A DNA stretch of 64,000 bases, taken from positions 80,473 to 144,472 of the forward strand of contig NZ_FOAZ01000005.1 in the NCBI RefSeq assembly GCF_900109465.1, read 5' to 3'. The stretch is from Streptacidiphilus jiangxiensis (GTDB taxonomy: Bacteria; Actinomycetota; Actinomycetes; Streptomycetales; Streptomycetaceae). Below, piece after piece: positions 7,978-16,847 of this stretch. The stretch's first letter is position 1. Each line of letters opens with the position of its first letter. The notes below the pieces were generated by a model that had not been told where the DNA came from, searched no databases, and saw only the letters and a list, made by a program, of their open reading frames with translations. The position numbers and the translations under genes are program-made.

Positions 7978-10539
7978 ATGGGATCGAGACATGTGCGCGC
8001 GGGCGGACTGTTGGCCGCCATGTTCGGAGCGACGCTCCTTCTCGTGGCCGGAGTGCTGCCGCAGGCGGTGACGGCCCAGGCGGCCCCCGCGGCCGGAGCA
8101 GCGGTCGCAGCAGCGGGCGGGAGCGCGGTGACGGTGCAGGGGCCCCCGGTGTGGCAGCCGGCCAAGGGCACGTACGGGCCGCGCGGCACGGTGACCGTGG
8201 CGCAGACCCGGAACCTGACCGACCAGGTCGTGCACGTGAGCTGGACCGGGTTCACGCCGACGGTGAACAGCGACGGCTCGCCGGCCCTGGTCGACCCCGG
8301 TGTGGCCAACGTCCAGGTGGCCAGTTCCATCTTCTACGGCGTGCGGGTCTACGAGTGCCGCGGGACCACGCCCGCCGTCACCGACTGCTACGGGAGCACC
8401 CAGTACGGGGCGACCGCGAGCAAGGGCTTCCAGCAGCCGCAGCCGCCGGCCGGGTCGACGACGCCCGAGTTCCCCTCGAACGAGGTGCTGGCCGTCACCC
8501 GGCCCGACGGCACCGGCGAGGCGGACATCGAGGTGTGGACCGCCCACGAGAGCCAGACCCTGGGGTGCGACCCCAAGCACGCGTGCTCCCTCGTGATCGA
8601 GCCCAACTACGGGGGCGACGCCATCGGTGTCGCCCAGTTCCTCGGGGCCGCCAACCCCGGCTGCGGCAACCACACCTGGGACACGGACATCCCGGACGGA
8701 GTGACGGAGGCATCCGACGCCAACTTCGCGGCCTCGGACTTCGAGACGACGAACGCGGACGGGGAGCAGTGCGCCTGGAACAACCGGGTCGTCGTGCCGT
8801 TGGGCTTCGCCTCGACACCCACGGACTGCCAGGCGCGGGCGGCCGACTTCTCCGTGCAGGGTCTGGAGATGGCCTCGCGCATCATGCAGTCGTGGCGGTC
8901 CGGCTTCTGCCAGGGGAGCAGCCCGATCTCGGTCCAGTACACCTCGACCGGCGGTGAGCCGCAGGCCCGGCAGGCGTTCCTCAACCGGGTCGGCCCGGAC
9001 GTCGCGCTGACCGCCTACCCCGACACCTCGCCGGCGCCGCGCCCGTACGTCTACGCGCCGCTGGCGACGAACGGGATCGTGGTGGCGTTCCGGGTCGACG
9101 ACAGCAAGACCGGGGTGCCCATCACCTCGATGAAGCTGAACGCCCGACTCCTGGCCAAGCAGCTCACGCAGTCGTACGTGGGCAGCATCAACCCCGACGA
9201 GTACGACTCGACCAAGGGCAATCCGGCCTGCATCTACGAGGACCCCGAGTTCCTCAAGCTGAACCCGACGGGGACCGACGGGCCGAACTGGCCCTCCTGT
9301 TCCTCGGCCAACGCGGGCGCCGCGCTGCCGATCGTGGTCGGCGGCACCACGGACCTGGTCCAGCAGCTCACCAGCTGGATCGCGGCGGATCCGGACGCGG
9401 CGTCGTTCCTGGCGGGGCAGCCCGATCCCTGGGGCATGCACGTCGACACGCACTACCTGAAGCCGGCCTTCGCCGGGTATCCGGTCAACGCGTTCATCCC
9501 GCAGGACCAGTCGGCGTCCACCGGGACCGGTGACCCGAAGCCGAGCAAGACCTACGAGTGGGTCCCGCAGCTCGGTGGGCTGGTCCAGGTCGCGCGCGGC
9601 ATCCTGGCGGCGCAGCCGGCCTCCCTGCAGTGGTCCCCGGACCAGACCGGTAACCACCCCCGGATCACCCCCGAACTGGTGGGCAGCCGCTCGGTGATGG
9701 CCGTCGTGGACGCGGGCCAGGCCGCCGCGTTCTCGCTGCCGCAGGCGCAGTTGCTGAACCCGGCCGGCGCGTACGTCGGGCCGGGCACCGCGTCGCTCGG
9801 CGCTGCCGTCGGCGACATGGCGACGAACCCGTCGACCGGTACCGCGATGCTGCCGTACACCTCCCCGTCCAGCACCGGGTTCGCCACGGACAAGCAGGCG
9901 TATCCGCTGACCACCGTGCAGTACGCGATGCTGCCGACGCAGGGGGTCCAGGCCGCGAAGGTCGCGAAGATCGTGGCCTTCCTCGACCGGGCCGGCAGCC
10001 CCACCGGGGGTCAGCAAGCAGGCTTCCAGCCGGGCCAGTTGGCGCCGGGGTTCGTGCCGCTCACGGCCGCGCAACGGGCGCAGCTGACCGCGGCGACCTG
10101 TGACCTGCAGCGGCAGGACGGGCAGAAGCCGGGTAACCAGAGCGCCACCTCTCCCTGCTCGAACCGGTCGGGCTCCGGTGGCGGCGCCGGAACCGCCGGG
10201 ACCACCGGCGGGGGGACCGCCGGCGGCACGACCGGCGGGACCGCGGCGGGAACGACCGGCGGAGCCACCGGCGGGACGGCGTCGGGAACGGGGACGTCCG
10301 GTGGGGCCAAGCCGCAGGCGCTCGCCTCGACGCAGCCGGTGGCCGTCGGGACGCCCGACCTGAACCGGGTGGGGGGACAGCGGCTGCTGCTGCCGATCCT
10401 GCTGATCGCCGGCGCGGTGCTGCTGGTCGGCGGCCCGGCGACGCTGGTGCTGACCGGGACGGACGCGGGCACGCAGCTGTGGCGCGGCAGCCGGCGGACG
10501 TGGCGGTCGCTGCGCGGGCGGGTGACCCGTCGTGGCTGA
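7978..10539 (+). CDS. Large membrane-stalked substrate-binding protein of the Pst-like locus
   Basis: An 853-residue exported protein with signal peptide (cleavage near AQAAPA, residue 37), an N-terminal beta-rich region (about 45-150), a PstS-like binding region (about 280-660; for example QGSSPISVQYTSTGGEPQARQAFLNRVG and YVYAPLATNGIVVAF), a Gly/Thr-rich stalk (about 730-785) and one C-terminal membrane helix (about 800-822) with an Arg-rich cytoplasmic tail. It is more than twice the length of ordinary PstS and anchored at the wrong end, with no lipobox. It overlaps pstC by 8 nt and so belongs to the transporter operon. The ligand is presumed to be phosphate or a phosphorylated compound. 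Confidence 0.75.
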   Translation: MGSRHVRAGGLLAAMFGATLLLVAGVLPQAVTAQAAPAAGAAVAAAGGSAVTVQGPPVWQPAKGTYGPRGTVTVAQTRNLTDQVVHVSWTGFTPTVNSDGSPALVDPGVANVQVASSIFYGVRVYECRGTTPAVTDCYGSTQYGATASKGFQQPQPPAGSTTPEFPSNEVLAVTRPDGTGEADIEVWTAHESQTLGCDPKHACSLVIEPNYGGDAIGVAQFLGAANPGCGNHTWDTDIPDGVTEASDANFAASDFETTNADGEQCAWNNRVVVPLGFASTPTDCQARAADFSVQGLEMASRIMQSWRSGFCQGSSPISVQYTSTGGEPQARQAFLNRVGPDVALTAYPDTSPAPRPYVYAPLATNGIVVAFRVDDSKTGVPITSMKLNARLLAKQLTQSYVGSINPDEYDSTKGNPACIYEDPEFLKLNPTGTDGPNWPSCSSANAGAALPIVVGGTTDLVQQLTSWIAADPDAASFLAGQPDPWGMHVDTHYLKPAFAGYPVNAFIPQDQSASTGTGDPKPSKTYEWVPQLGGLVQVARGILAAQPASLQWSPDQTGNHPRITPELVGSRSVMAVVDAGQAAAFSLPQAQLLNPAGAYVGPGTASLGAAVGDMATNPSTGTAMLPYTSPSSTGFATDKQAYPLTTVQYAMLPTQGVQAAKVAKIVAFLDRAGSPTGGQQAGFQPGQLAPGFVPLTAAQRAQLTAATCDLQRQDGQKPGNQSATSPCSNRSGSGGGAGTAGTTGGGTAGGTTGGTAAGTTGGATGGTASGTGTSGGAKPQALASTQPVAVGTPDLNRVGGQRLLLPILLIAGAVLLVGGPATLVLTGTDAGTQLWRGSRRTWRSLRGRVTRRG

Positions 10540-11524
10540 GGCGGTGGTGGCGCCGGGGGAGGCGGCGGAGGACCGGCCGCGGCGGATCGTCGCACCGGTG
10601 ACCCCGGCGGACCGGCTGTTCCGCAGCGGGCTGCGGGCCGCGGGGATGTCGGTGTTCGTGATCATGGGCCTGGTCGCGCTCTTCCTGCTGCTGCGCGGAC
10701 TGCAGGCGCTGCGGGTGGCCGGGGGGTCCTTCTTCACGCAGACCGCCTGGAAGCCGGGGTCGTTCGGGGTCGCGTCGGTGCTGCCGGACGGCGTCATGAT
10801 CGCTGTGGTGGCACTGCTGATCGCGGTGCCGGTGTCGCTCACCACCGCGGTCTTCATCTCCGAGTACGCGCCGCTGTGGCTCCGTTCGTTCCTGATCAGC
10901 CTGGTGGACCTGATGGCGGCGATCCCCAGCATCGTGTACGGCCTGTGGGGGTTGGTCTTCCTCCAGCCGAACATCGTGGGCCTGGTCCGGTGGATGGCCC
11001 TGCACCTGGGCGGGTTCCTGCCGTTCCTGCACGTGCCCGAGGCGGACATCCCGTCCTCCTACACCTCCTCGACCTTCATCGCGGGCGTGGTGGTGTCGCT
11101 GATGATCACCCCGTACATCACCTCGCTCAGCCGCGAGGTGATGTCCCAGGCGCCGCGCGGCGAGCGGGAGGGCGCCTACGCGCTGGGCAGCACCCGGTGG
11201 GGGATGGTGCGCAGCGTGGTGCTGCCGTACTCGCGGGGCGGGATCGTCGGCGCGGTGATGATCGGCTTCGGCCGGGCGATGGGCGAGACCATCGCCGTCG
11301 CGCTGATCATCTCGCCGAACTTCTCGGTCACCTGGCACGTGCTGCAGAACGGCGCCAACTCGATCCCCTCGCTGATCGCCCTGCGCTTCGGCGAGTCCGA
11401 CGACCTCGGCCTCTCCGCGCTGATGGCGGCCGGCCTGGTGCTGTTCGCACTGACCCTGGGCGTCAACGTGCTGGCCTCGACGATCATCAGCCGCTCGCGC
11501 ACCGGCGCGGCGACCGCCGACTGA
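10532..11524 (+). CDS. pstC: PstC-like ABC permease
   Basis: A 330-residue permease of the phosphate importer type with about six membrane helices. The EAA loop that contacts the ATPase is seen as EREGAYALGSTRWGMVRSVVLPYSRGGI, and the segment MGETIAVALIISPNF is typical of PstC. The start is GTG 10532 inside the end of the stalked binding-protein gene. It forms a heterodimer with the PstA-like protein encoded next, with PstB supplying ATP hydrolysis. It is annotated as PstC by family; the substrate of this unusual locus is not proven. Confidence 0.88.
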   Translation: MAEAVVAPGEAAEDRPRRIVAPVTPADRLFRSGLRAAGMSVFVIMGLVALFLLLRGLQALRVAGGSFFTQTAWKPGSFGVASVLPDGVMIAVVALLIAVPVSLTTAVFISEYAPLWLRSFLISLVDLMAAIPSIVYGLWGLVFLQPNIVGLVRWMALHLGGFLPFLHVPEADIPSSYTSSTFIAGVVVSLMITPYITSLSREVMSQAPRGEREGAYALGSTRWGMVRSVVLPYSRGGIVGAVMIGFGRAMGETIAVALIISPNFSVTWHVLQNGANSIPSLIALRFGESDDLGLSALMAAGLVLFALTLGVNVLASTIISRSRTGAATAD

Positions 11525-11543
11525 CGGGCAGGGAGGGGGAGAG

Positions 11544-12668
11544 ATGGCGACGACCACGTCGCAGGCGCCGGTGGAGTCCGGGGCCGAGCCGCGACCCGAG
11601 GCGCCGGCTCCGGCGGCACCCGAGCGGCGGATCCGCGTCGGCGGGCTGACCGGACCGGGGGTGGCCTCGCTGCTGGGTGCCCTGGGCGGCAGCCTCGCGC
11701 TGACCTGGCTGCTCTACGAGCGGATCCTGCCGCTCAGCGGCGGACAGGGATTCCTGCTCGCCTGGTTCCTGCTCTTCAACGCGCTGTACTTCCTGGTCGG
11801 CCGGACCCAGTGGGATCCGCGCACGGCCCGGGAGAACTCGGTGCGGGCGCTGGCGGTGAGCGCGGGCGCGCTCGTCGTCACCATGATCGGCTTCCAGATC
11901 GGGTTCGTGGCCTGGAAGGGCTGGGACGCGGCCCACCACCAGAACTTCTACACCCAGGACATGGAGCACTCGGGCGCGCTCTCGCCACTGGACTCCGGCG
12001 GGGCGTTCGACGCGATCGTGGGCACGCTCGAGCAGTTGGGCCTCGCCACGCTGTTCTCGGTCCCGCTCGGGATCGCCACGGCGGTCTACCTCTCGGAGGT
12101 CGGCGGGCGGGCCGCGCGGGCGGTGCGGACGGTCGTCGAGGCGATGACGGCGCTGCCGTCGATCGTCGCCGGCCTGTTCGTGCTCGGCGTGGTGATCCTG
12201 ACGCTGGGCCTGCAGAAGAGCGGTTTCGCGGCTTCGCTCGCGCTGTCGGTGATGATGATGCCGATCATCACCCGCGCCGCCGAGGTGGTGCTCCGGCTCG
12301 TGCCGGGCACCCTGCGGGAGGCCTCCTACGCGCTGGGCTCCAGCCACTGGCGCACGGTGTGGACGGTCGTGCTGCCGACCGCAAGGCGCGGCCTGGTCAC
12401 CGCCGTGCTGCTGGGCATGGCCCGCGGCGTCGGCGAGACCTCGCCGGTGCTGCTGACCTCGGGCTTCACCTCGCACACCAACTGGAACCCGTTCAGCGAC
12501 CACCAGGTCAGCCTGCCGCTCTACATCTGGAACTACGTCCGTCAGCCCTACCCGTACATGGTGGCCCGCGGCTTCGCGGCCGCGATGGCGCTGATGGGGA
12601 TCGTGCTGCTGCTGTTCGTCACCGCCCGCCTGCTCGGAGGGCGCACCACCAAGGAGGGGACGCGGTGA
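11544..12668 (+). CDS. pstA: PstA-like ABC permease
   Basis: A 374-residue permease, longer than typical PstA (about 290) because of an N-terminal Ala/Pro/Glu-rich extension (about 35 residues) and extra early helices. The EAA motif REASYALGSSHWRTVWTVVLPTARRGL and the PstA-like MARGVGETSPVLLTSGF are present. ATG 11544 follows a GGGAGGGGGAGAG Shine-Dalgarno. It overlaps the next binding-protein gene by 4 nt (GTGA), which fixes it inside the operon. Confidence 0.88.
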   Translation: MATTTSQAPVESGAEPRPEAPAPAAPERRIRVGGLTGPGVASLLGALGGSLALTWLLYERILPLSGGQGFLLAWFLLFNALYFLVGRTQWDPRTARENSVRALAVSAGALVVTMIGFQIGFVAWKGWDAAHHQNFYTQDMEHSGALSPLDSGGAFDAIVGTLEQLGLATLFSVPLGIATAVYLSEVGGRAARAVRTVVEAMTALPSIVAGLFVLGVVILTLGLQKSGFAASLALSVMMMPIITRAAEVVLRLVPGTLREASYALGSSHWRTVWTVVLPTARRGLVTAVLLGMARGVGETSPVLLTSGFTSHTNWNPFSDHQVSLPLYIWNYVRQPYPYMVARGFAAAMALMGIVLLLFVTARLLGGRTTKEGTR

Positions 12669-14344
12669 GAAGGCATCGCACGCGAAGCACACGAGCCCGG
12701 CTGCTTCTGCTGCTGGCGCTGCTGCCGGCCCTGCTGATGACCCAGAGCCAGCAGAGCTGGGCGTCGACCTCGCTCAACGGCGACGGCTCCAGCTGGGCCG
12801 GGCCCGCGCTGGACCAGTGGCGCCAGGACGTGGAGCCGCAGGGCATCGTCATCAACTTCACGCCGATCGGCTCGGCGGCCGGACGCAACCAGTGGGAGCT
12901 GGGCCAGGACGACTTCACCGCCTCCGACGTGCCGTTCCGCACCACCGCCGACGCGGGCGCCGGCTCGGGCGGCACCAGCGGGGCCGGACAGCCGGAGAAC
13001 CCGACCTTCGGGTACTCCTACGTGCCGGTCACCGCGGGCGGCACCGCGTTCATGTACAACCTCAAGCTCGCCGGGCAGCAGGTGCGCAACCTGCGGCTCT
13101 CGCCCGACACCATCGTCAAGATCTTCACCGGCAAGATCCAGTACTGGGACGACCCGGCGATCACCAACGACTACGGCACCCAGCTGCCGCACATCCCGGT
13201 CACCCCGGTGGTGCGCTCCGACGGCTCCGGCGCCACCGCCCAGTTCACGCGGTGGATGGAGCACACCCACCAGAGCGAGTGGGACGCCTACTGCCGGGCC
13301 ACCGTCGGCGTGCCCTGCGGCGACTACACCGAGTTCTACCCGCCGTCCGGCCGCATGGTCGCGCAGAACGGCTCGGACGTCGTCGCCAACTACATCCAGT
13401 CGCCGACCGGGCTCGGCACCATCGGCTACGACGAGTACGCCTACGCGCTGCGCGCCAACTGGCCCGTGGTCAAGGTGCTCAACCCCGCCGGGTACTACTC
13501 GCTGCCCACCGCCTCCAACGTGGCCGTCGCGCTGACGGCCGCGAAGATCCGCGGCGTCGACGACAGCACCCCGCCGAGCGACCCGAACTACCTGCAGCAG
13601 AACCTCGACGGCGTCTACACCAACAGCGACCCGCGCTCCTACCCGATCTCCAGCTACAGCTACCTGATCGTGCCCCGCGCCGGGGCCGCGCTGCCGGTAC
13701 CGCCGCGCTTCGACAACGCCAAGGGTGCGGCGCTCAGCCAGTACATCGACTACATCCTGTGCGCCGGGCAGGGCGAGGCGCCCCAGCTGGGGTACTCACC
13801 CATCCCGCGCGGGCTGGTGCGGGGTGGACTGCTGCAGGTCCAGCACGTCCCCGGGCAGGTCGGCGGCGTCGACCCGAACACCCTGCGCAACTGCCCCAAC
13901 CCGACGTTCAACTCCGCCGGACAGCTGACCATCCTGCAGAACGCTCCGCAGCCCAACCCCTGCGACAAGCTGGGCGCGCCACTGACCTGCGGCGGCAGCA
14001 GCGGCGGGACCAGCGGCGGGGCGTCCGGCGGGACCGGGGGCAGCGGCGGCGCGAGCGGGGGGACGGGCGGGACCGGCGGCAGCGGCGGCGCCTCCGGCGG
14101 CAGCGCCGGGACCGGCGGGACCATGATCGACCCGCAGACCGGCCTGGTCGTCCCGGTCGGGGGCGGCGGCACCGGGGGCGGCGCTGCTGCGGCGCCGGGG
14201 ACGGTCGTGGAGTTGGCGGGCCGTCAGGACGACTGGACGCTGACCTCGTTGACGGCCGTGGAGCTGATCGCGGTGGTCTCGGTGCCGCCGATCCTCGGCG
14301 CCTACCTGCGGCGGCGGCGCCGGAGCGGGGGAGCGGCCGGATGA
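12665..14344 (+). CDS. PstS-like binding protein with Gly-rich stalk and C-terminal anchor
   Basis: A 559-residue exported protein: signal peptide (about 1-35, ending QQSWAS), PstS-fold domain (about 40-420) with SAAGRNQWELGQDDFTASDVPF, FTGKIQYWDDPAI and VVRSDGSGATAQFTRWM, then a Gly/Ser/Thr repeat stalk (about 438-500) and a terminal helix (about 524-545) ending in Arg/Gly residues. FTGKIQYWDD and SDGSGAT are classic PstS elements, so this is the more canonical of the operon's two binding proteins. Like the 853-residue protein it replaces a lipid anchor with a stalk and helix. The GTG start overlaps pstA by 4 nt, and the stop overlaps the sortase-like gene by 4 nt. Confidence 0.82.
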   Translation: MRRHRTRSTRARLLLLLALLPALLMTQSQQSWASTSLNGDGSSWAGPALDQWRQDVEPQGIVINFTPIGSAAGRNQWELGQDDFTASDVPFRTTADAGAGSGGTSGAGQPENPTFGYSYVPVTAGGTAFMYNLKLAGQQVRNLRLSPDTIVKIFTGKIQYWDDPAITNDYGTQLPHIPVTPVVRSDGSGATAQFTRWMEHTHQSEWDAYCRATVGVPCGDYTEFYPPSGRMVAQNGSDVVANYIQSPTGLGTIGYDEYAYALRANWPVVKVLNPAGYYSLPTASNVAVALTAAKIRGVDDSTPPSDPNYLQQNLDGVYTNSDPRSYPISSYSYLIVPRAGAALPVPPRFDNAKGAALSQYIDYILCAGQGEAPQLGYSPIPRGLVRGGLLQVQHVPGQVGGVDPNTLRNCPNPTFNSAGQLTILQNAPQPNPCDKLGAPLTCGGSSGGTSGGASGGTGGSGGASGGTGGTGGSGGASGGSAGTGGTMIDPQTGLVVPVGGGGTGGGAAAAPGTVVELAGRQDDWTLTSLTAVELIAVVSVPPILGAYLRRRRRSGGAAG

Positions 14345-15234
14345 GCGCCGTCGTCACCGAGCCGTCCACGGCGCCGGTCGCCGCGCCGGCCCCCGCCCAG
14401 GCCGCTCCGGCGCCGCGTTCGCGGCTGCGGCGGGCGGTGCTCGGCATCGCCTACGCGGCCAGCCTGCTCGGCACGCTGCTGTTGGGCTTCGGAGCCTTCC
14501 TGTTCACCCTGAGCGGGTTCCAGGAGGAGCACTACCAGGCCACCGTGCACCGATCGTTCGCCAACGACCTCGCAGGCGCCGTCGCGCCGACCGGCAGCGC
14601 CCCGGACGGCGACCCGGTGGCGGTGCTCGACATCGGCGCGATCGGGCTGCGCGACGCCGTCGTGGTCGAGGGCACCACCGCCCGCGACCTGATGCGCGGG
14701 CCCGGCCACCGGCGCGACACCGCGCTGCCCGGTCAGAGCGGCGCCGCGGTGCTGTTCGGGCGGCGCACCGCCTTCGGTGGCCCGTTCGCGCACCTCGGCG
14801 CGCTGCGGCCCGGTGACCACATCCAGGTCACCACCGGGCAGGGCCGGTTCAGCTACGTCGTCGACGGCGCGGGGACCGGCAGCCGGCCGTTCCACGACGC
14901 GGCGACGAACCTGCTGGTGCTCGCCACCGCCGACGGGTCCTGGATCCCGACCGACACGGTGCTCGTCGACGCCCACCTGGAGGGCACGCCCGTGCCGAAC
15001 CCCGGCGGGCGCCCGGCCGTCGTCCCGGCCGACAAGGCGCTGGTCGGCCAGCCGGACGCGGTGGCCCCGCTCCAGCTGTGGACGCTGGCGCTGGTCGCGG
15101 CCGTGGTGCTGACCGTCCTCGGGGTCTTCCGCTGGCGGCGCTCGGCCACCTGGCTGGCGCTGACGCCGGTGCTGCTGGCCCTGCTGTGGGCCGTGTACGA
15201 GAACGCCGCCGCGCTGCTGCCCAACCTCTACTGA
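14341..15234 (+). CDS. Sortase-fold membrane protein lacking all catalytic residues
   Basis: A 297-residue protein with an N-terminal helix (about 33-58), an extracellular domain that follows class E/D sortase sequence (GPGHRRDTALPGQSGAAVLFGRRTAFGGPFAHLGALRPGDHI) and two C-terminal helices (about 223-243 and 250-272). In an active sortase the GHR box gives the His; here it is Gly140-Arg141-Arg142. The TLxTC box, which gives the Cys, is LVLATADG with Ala197. The later Arg is also missing (TDTVLV). It is therefore a pseudo-sortase, presumably a structural or binding partner rather than a transpeptidase. It lies between the anchored binding protein and pstB with 4-nt overlap upstream. Confidence 0.78.
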   Translation: MSAVVTEPSTAPVAAPAPAQAAPAPRSRLRRAVLGIAYAASLLGTLLLGFGAFLFTLSGFQEEHYQATVHRSFANDLAGAVAPTGSAPDGDPVAVLDIGAIGLRDAVVVEGTTARDLMRGPGHRRDTALPGQSGAAVLFGRRTAFGGPFAHLGALRPGDHIQVTTGQGRFSYVVDGAGTGSRPFHDAATNLLVLATADGSWIPTDTVLVDAHLEGTPVPNPGGRPAVVPADKALVGQPDAVAPLQLWTLALVAAVVLTVLGVFRWRRSATWLALTPVLLALLWAVYENAAALLPNLY

Positions 15235-15286
15235 CGACCCTCACGACACTGACGACACCGACGACGCTGACGAGCGGGAGAACCTG

Positions 15287-16126
15287 ATGACCGACGCCGA
15301 TCTCGCCCCGACGGTCCAGATGCCCGCGGTCCAGGCCGCGACCGCGACCGGTACGCACGGGCTGGAGACGCGGGCCGTCTCCGCCTGGTTCGGCGAGCGC
15401 AAGGTGCTCGACCGGGTCTCGCTGACGATGCCCGCCGGGCAGGTCACCGCCCTGATCGGCCCGTCCGGCTGCGGCAAGTCGACCTACCTGCGGCTGCTGA
15501 ACCGGATGCACGAGATGGTCCGCGGCGCGGGCCTGGCCGGGGAGGTGCTGCTGGACGGTGACGACGTCTACGCCCCCGGCCGCCTGCCGGCCTCGGTGCG
15601 GCGCCGGATCGGCATGGTCTTCCAGCGGCCGAACCCCTTCCCGGCCATGTCGATCTACGACAACGTCGCCAGCGGGCTCAAGCTCGCCGGGATCAAGGTC
15701 ACCCACCAGGAGCGCGACGAGCTGGTGGAGACCAGCCTGGTGCGGGCCGGCCTGTGGACGGAGGTCCGGGACCGGCTGAAGACGCCCGGCGGCGCGCTCT
15801 CCGGCGGCCAGCAGCAGCGCCTGTGCATCGCCCGCTCCCTCGCCGTCTCCCCGGACGTGCTGCTCATGGACGAGCCCTGCTCGGCGCTGGACCCGACCTC
15901 GACCCGCCGTGTCGAGGAGACCATCGAGCTGCTGCGCGGTCGTCTGACGATCGTCATCGTCACCCACAACATGCAGCAGGCGCAGCGCGTCTCGCAGCGC
16001 TGCGCCTTCTTCCTGGCCTCGCACGACACCCCCGGGCGGGTGGTGGAGTCGGGGCCGACCGAGCAGCTCTTCGACAGCCCGCGTGACGAGCGCACCTCCG
16101 ACTACGTCAACGGGCGTTTCGGCTGA
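15287..16126 (+). CDS. pstB: PstB-like phosphate-type ABC ATPase
   Basis: A 279-residue ATPase with Walker A GPSGCGKST (about 59-67), Q-loop MVFQRPNPFPAMSIYDNV, signature LSGGQQQR, Walker B VLLMDEPCSALDP and switch His in VTHNMQQAQR. QRPNPFPMSIYDNV and DEPCSALDP are diagnostic of PstB. It closes the operon 52 nt after the pseudo-sortase gene; the gap is made of GACGAC-type repeats followed by a CGGGAGAAC Shine-Dalgarno. No phoU follows. The N-terminus has about 30 extra Thr/Ala-rich residues before the ABC domain. Confidence 0.93.
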   Translation: MTDADLAPTVQMPAVQAATATGTHGLETRAVSAWFGERKVLDRVSLTMPAGQVTALIGPSGCGKSTYLRLLNRMHEMVRGAGLAGEVLLDGDDVYAPGRLPASVRRRIGMVFQRPNPFPAMSIYDNVASGLKLAGIKVTHQERDELVETSLVRAGLWTEVRDRLKTPGGALSGGQQQRLCIARSLAVSPDVLLMDEPCSALDPTSTRRVEETIELLRGRLTIVIVTHNMQQAQRVSQRCAFFLASHDTPGRVVESGPTEQLFDSPRDERTSDYVNGRFG

Positions 16127-16148
16127 GCCCCACCCGGCTCGGTGCGGC

Positions 16149-16176
16149 TGACCCGGTGCCGGTGACCCGGTGCCGG
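16149..16176. repeat. Two tandem 14-bp copies
   Basis: TGACCCGGTGCCGG occurs twice head to tail (16149-16162 and 16163-16176), with a decayed third copy after it. The repeat fills the short gap between the converging pstB and Rv1733c-like genes. Probably slippage-generated; no role is evident. Confidence 0.7.
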
Positions 16177-16180
16177 TCGC

Positions 16181-16753
16181 TCAGTGCCGGTGCGTCCACT
16201 CCGGCTCGACCTTGGCCCACTCGGCCTCCCACGACTTCCACGCACAGGCGTCGATGCGGTGGCGGGCCAGGGCGTAACCGCCGGAGAGCAGCAGGACCGA
16301 GCCGGAGAAGATCGCCAGGGAGTAGGTGGCGGCGCTGCCGGCGCTCTGCACGGCGGGGATCGGGTCCGGTTGCGGGACCTCCTTGGCGTCGACCCACAGC
16401 GGCACGTGGTCGCCCGGGGCGGTCGCGGGTGGCACGGGGGCCTGGGCGCGGTGCGCGCCGGTCGCGTCGCTCCAGGTGAGCGTCGCCACCCAGGCGTCCA
16501 CTCCGGCGGAGACGGGCTGGCTCGCGGCGACGGTGTCGACGCGGTGCAGTCCGGCGGCCTGCCGGGCCGCGTCGGCGCGGCCGTCGGCGTAGAGACGGAG
16601 CCCGAGCAGGACCGTGAGCGCGACGGCGAGGGCCAGGGCCGAGGCGAAGAGCACGCGCACCCAGAACCGCAGCGAGTCCGTGCGACGGCGCAGGGGGTTG
16701 CCGCGGCGCGGCACCGGCGCCGAGGGTTGTGGCGCTACCGACGGTGTGGCCAT
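16181..16753 (-). CDS. Rv1733c-like two-helix membrane protein
   Basis: A 190-residue protein with two hydrophobic helices (about residues 30-50 and 140-162) bracketing an external domain with DAWVATLTWSDATGAHRAQAPVPP and GDHVPLWVDA. This two-helix layout with an R-R-R-x-D-x-x-R entry motif (RRRTDSLRFWVR) matches the actinobacterial Rv1733c family, of unknown function. ATG 16753 is chosen because GGGAGG lies 7 nt upstream; an in-frame ATG at 16780 lacks such a site. It converges on pstB. Confidence 0.72.
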   Translation of the reverse strand: MATPSVAPQPSAPVPRRGNPLRRRTDSLRFWVRVLFASALALAVALTVLLGLRLYADGRADAARQAAGLHRVDTVAASQPVSAGVDAWVATLTWSDATGAHRAQAPVPPATAPGDHVPLWVDAKEVPQPDPIPAVQSAGSAATYSLAIFSGSVLLLSGGYALARHRIDACAWKSWEAEWAKVEPEWTHRH

Positions 16754-16847
16754 CCCACCGCCTCCCAACCGCTCCGTCATGTGCAGCGGGGACACCGGGT
16801 GCACCCGACCGCATCCGGTTCTATGGTCATGCCCGAGGGCGCCGGAT

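Noticed and set aside
13980-14200. Gly-rich direct repeats near the end of the anchored PstS-like gene as a mobile or regulatory repeat
   Set aside because: They are codon-level repeats encoding the Gly/Ser/Thr stalk.
7931-16787. A shared 12-mer GTCATGTGCAGC at 7931 and 16776 flanking the Pst-like operon as possible attachment repeats
   Set aside because: Many 12-mer pairs are expected by chance in 64 kb, the flanks do not match, and no integrase or other mobile gene is present.
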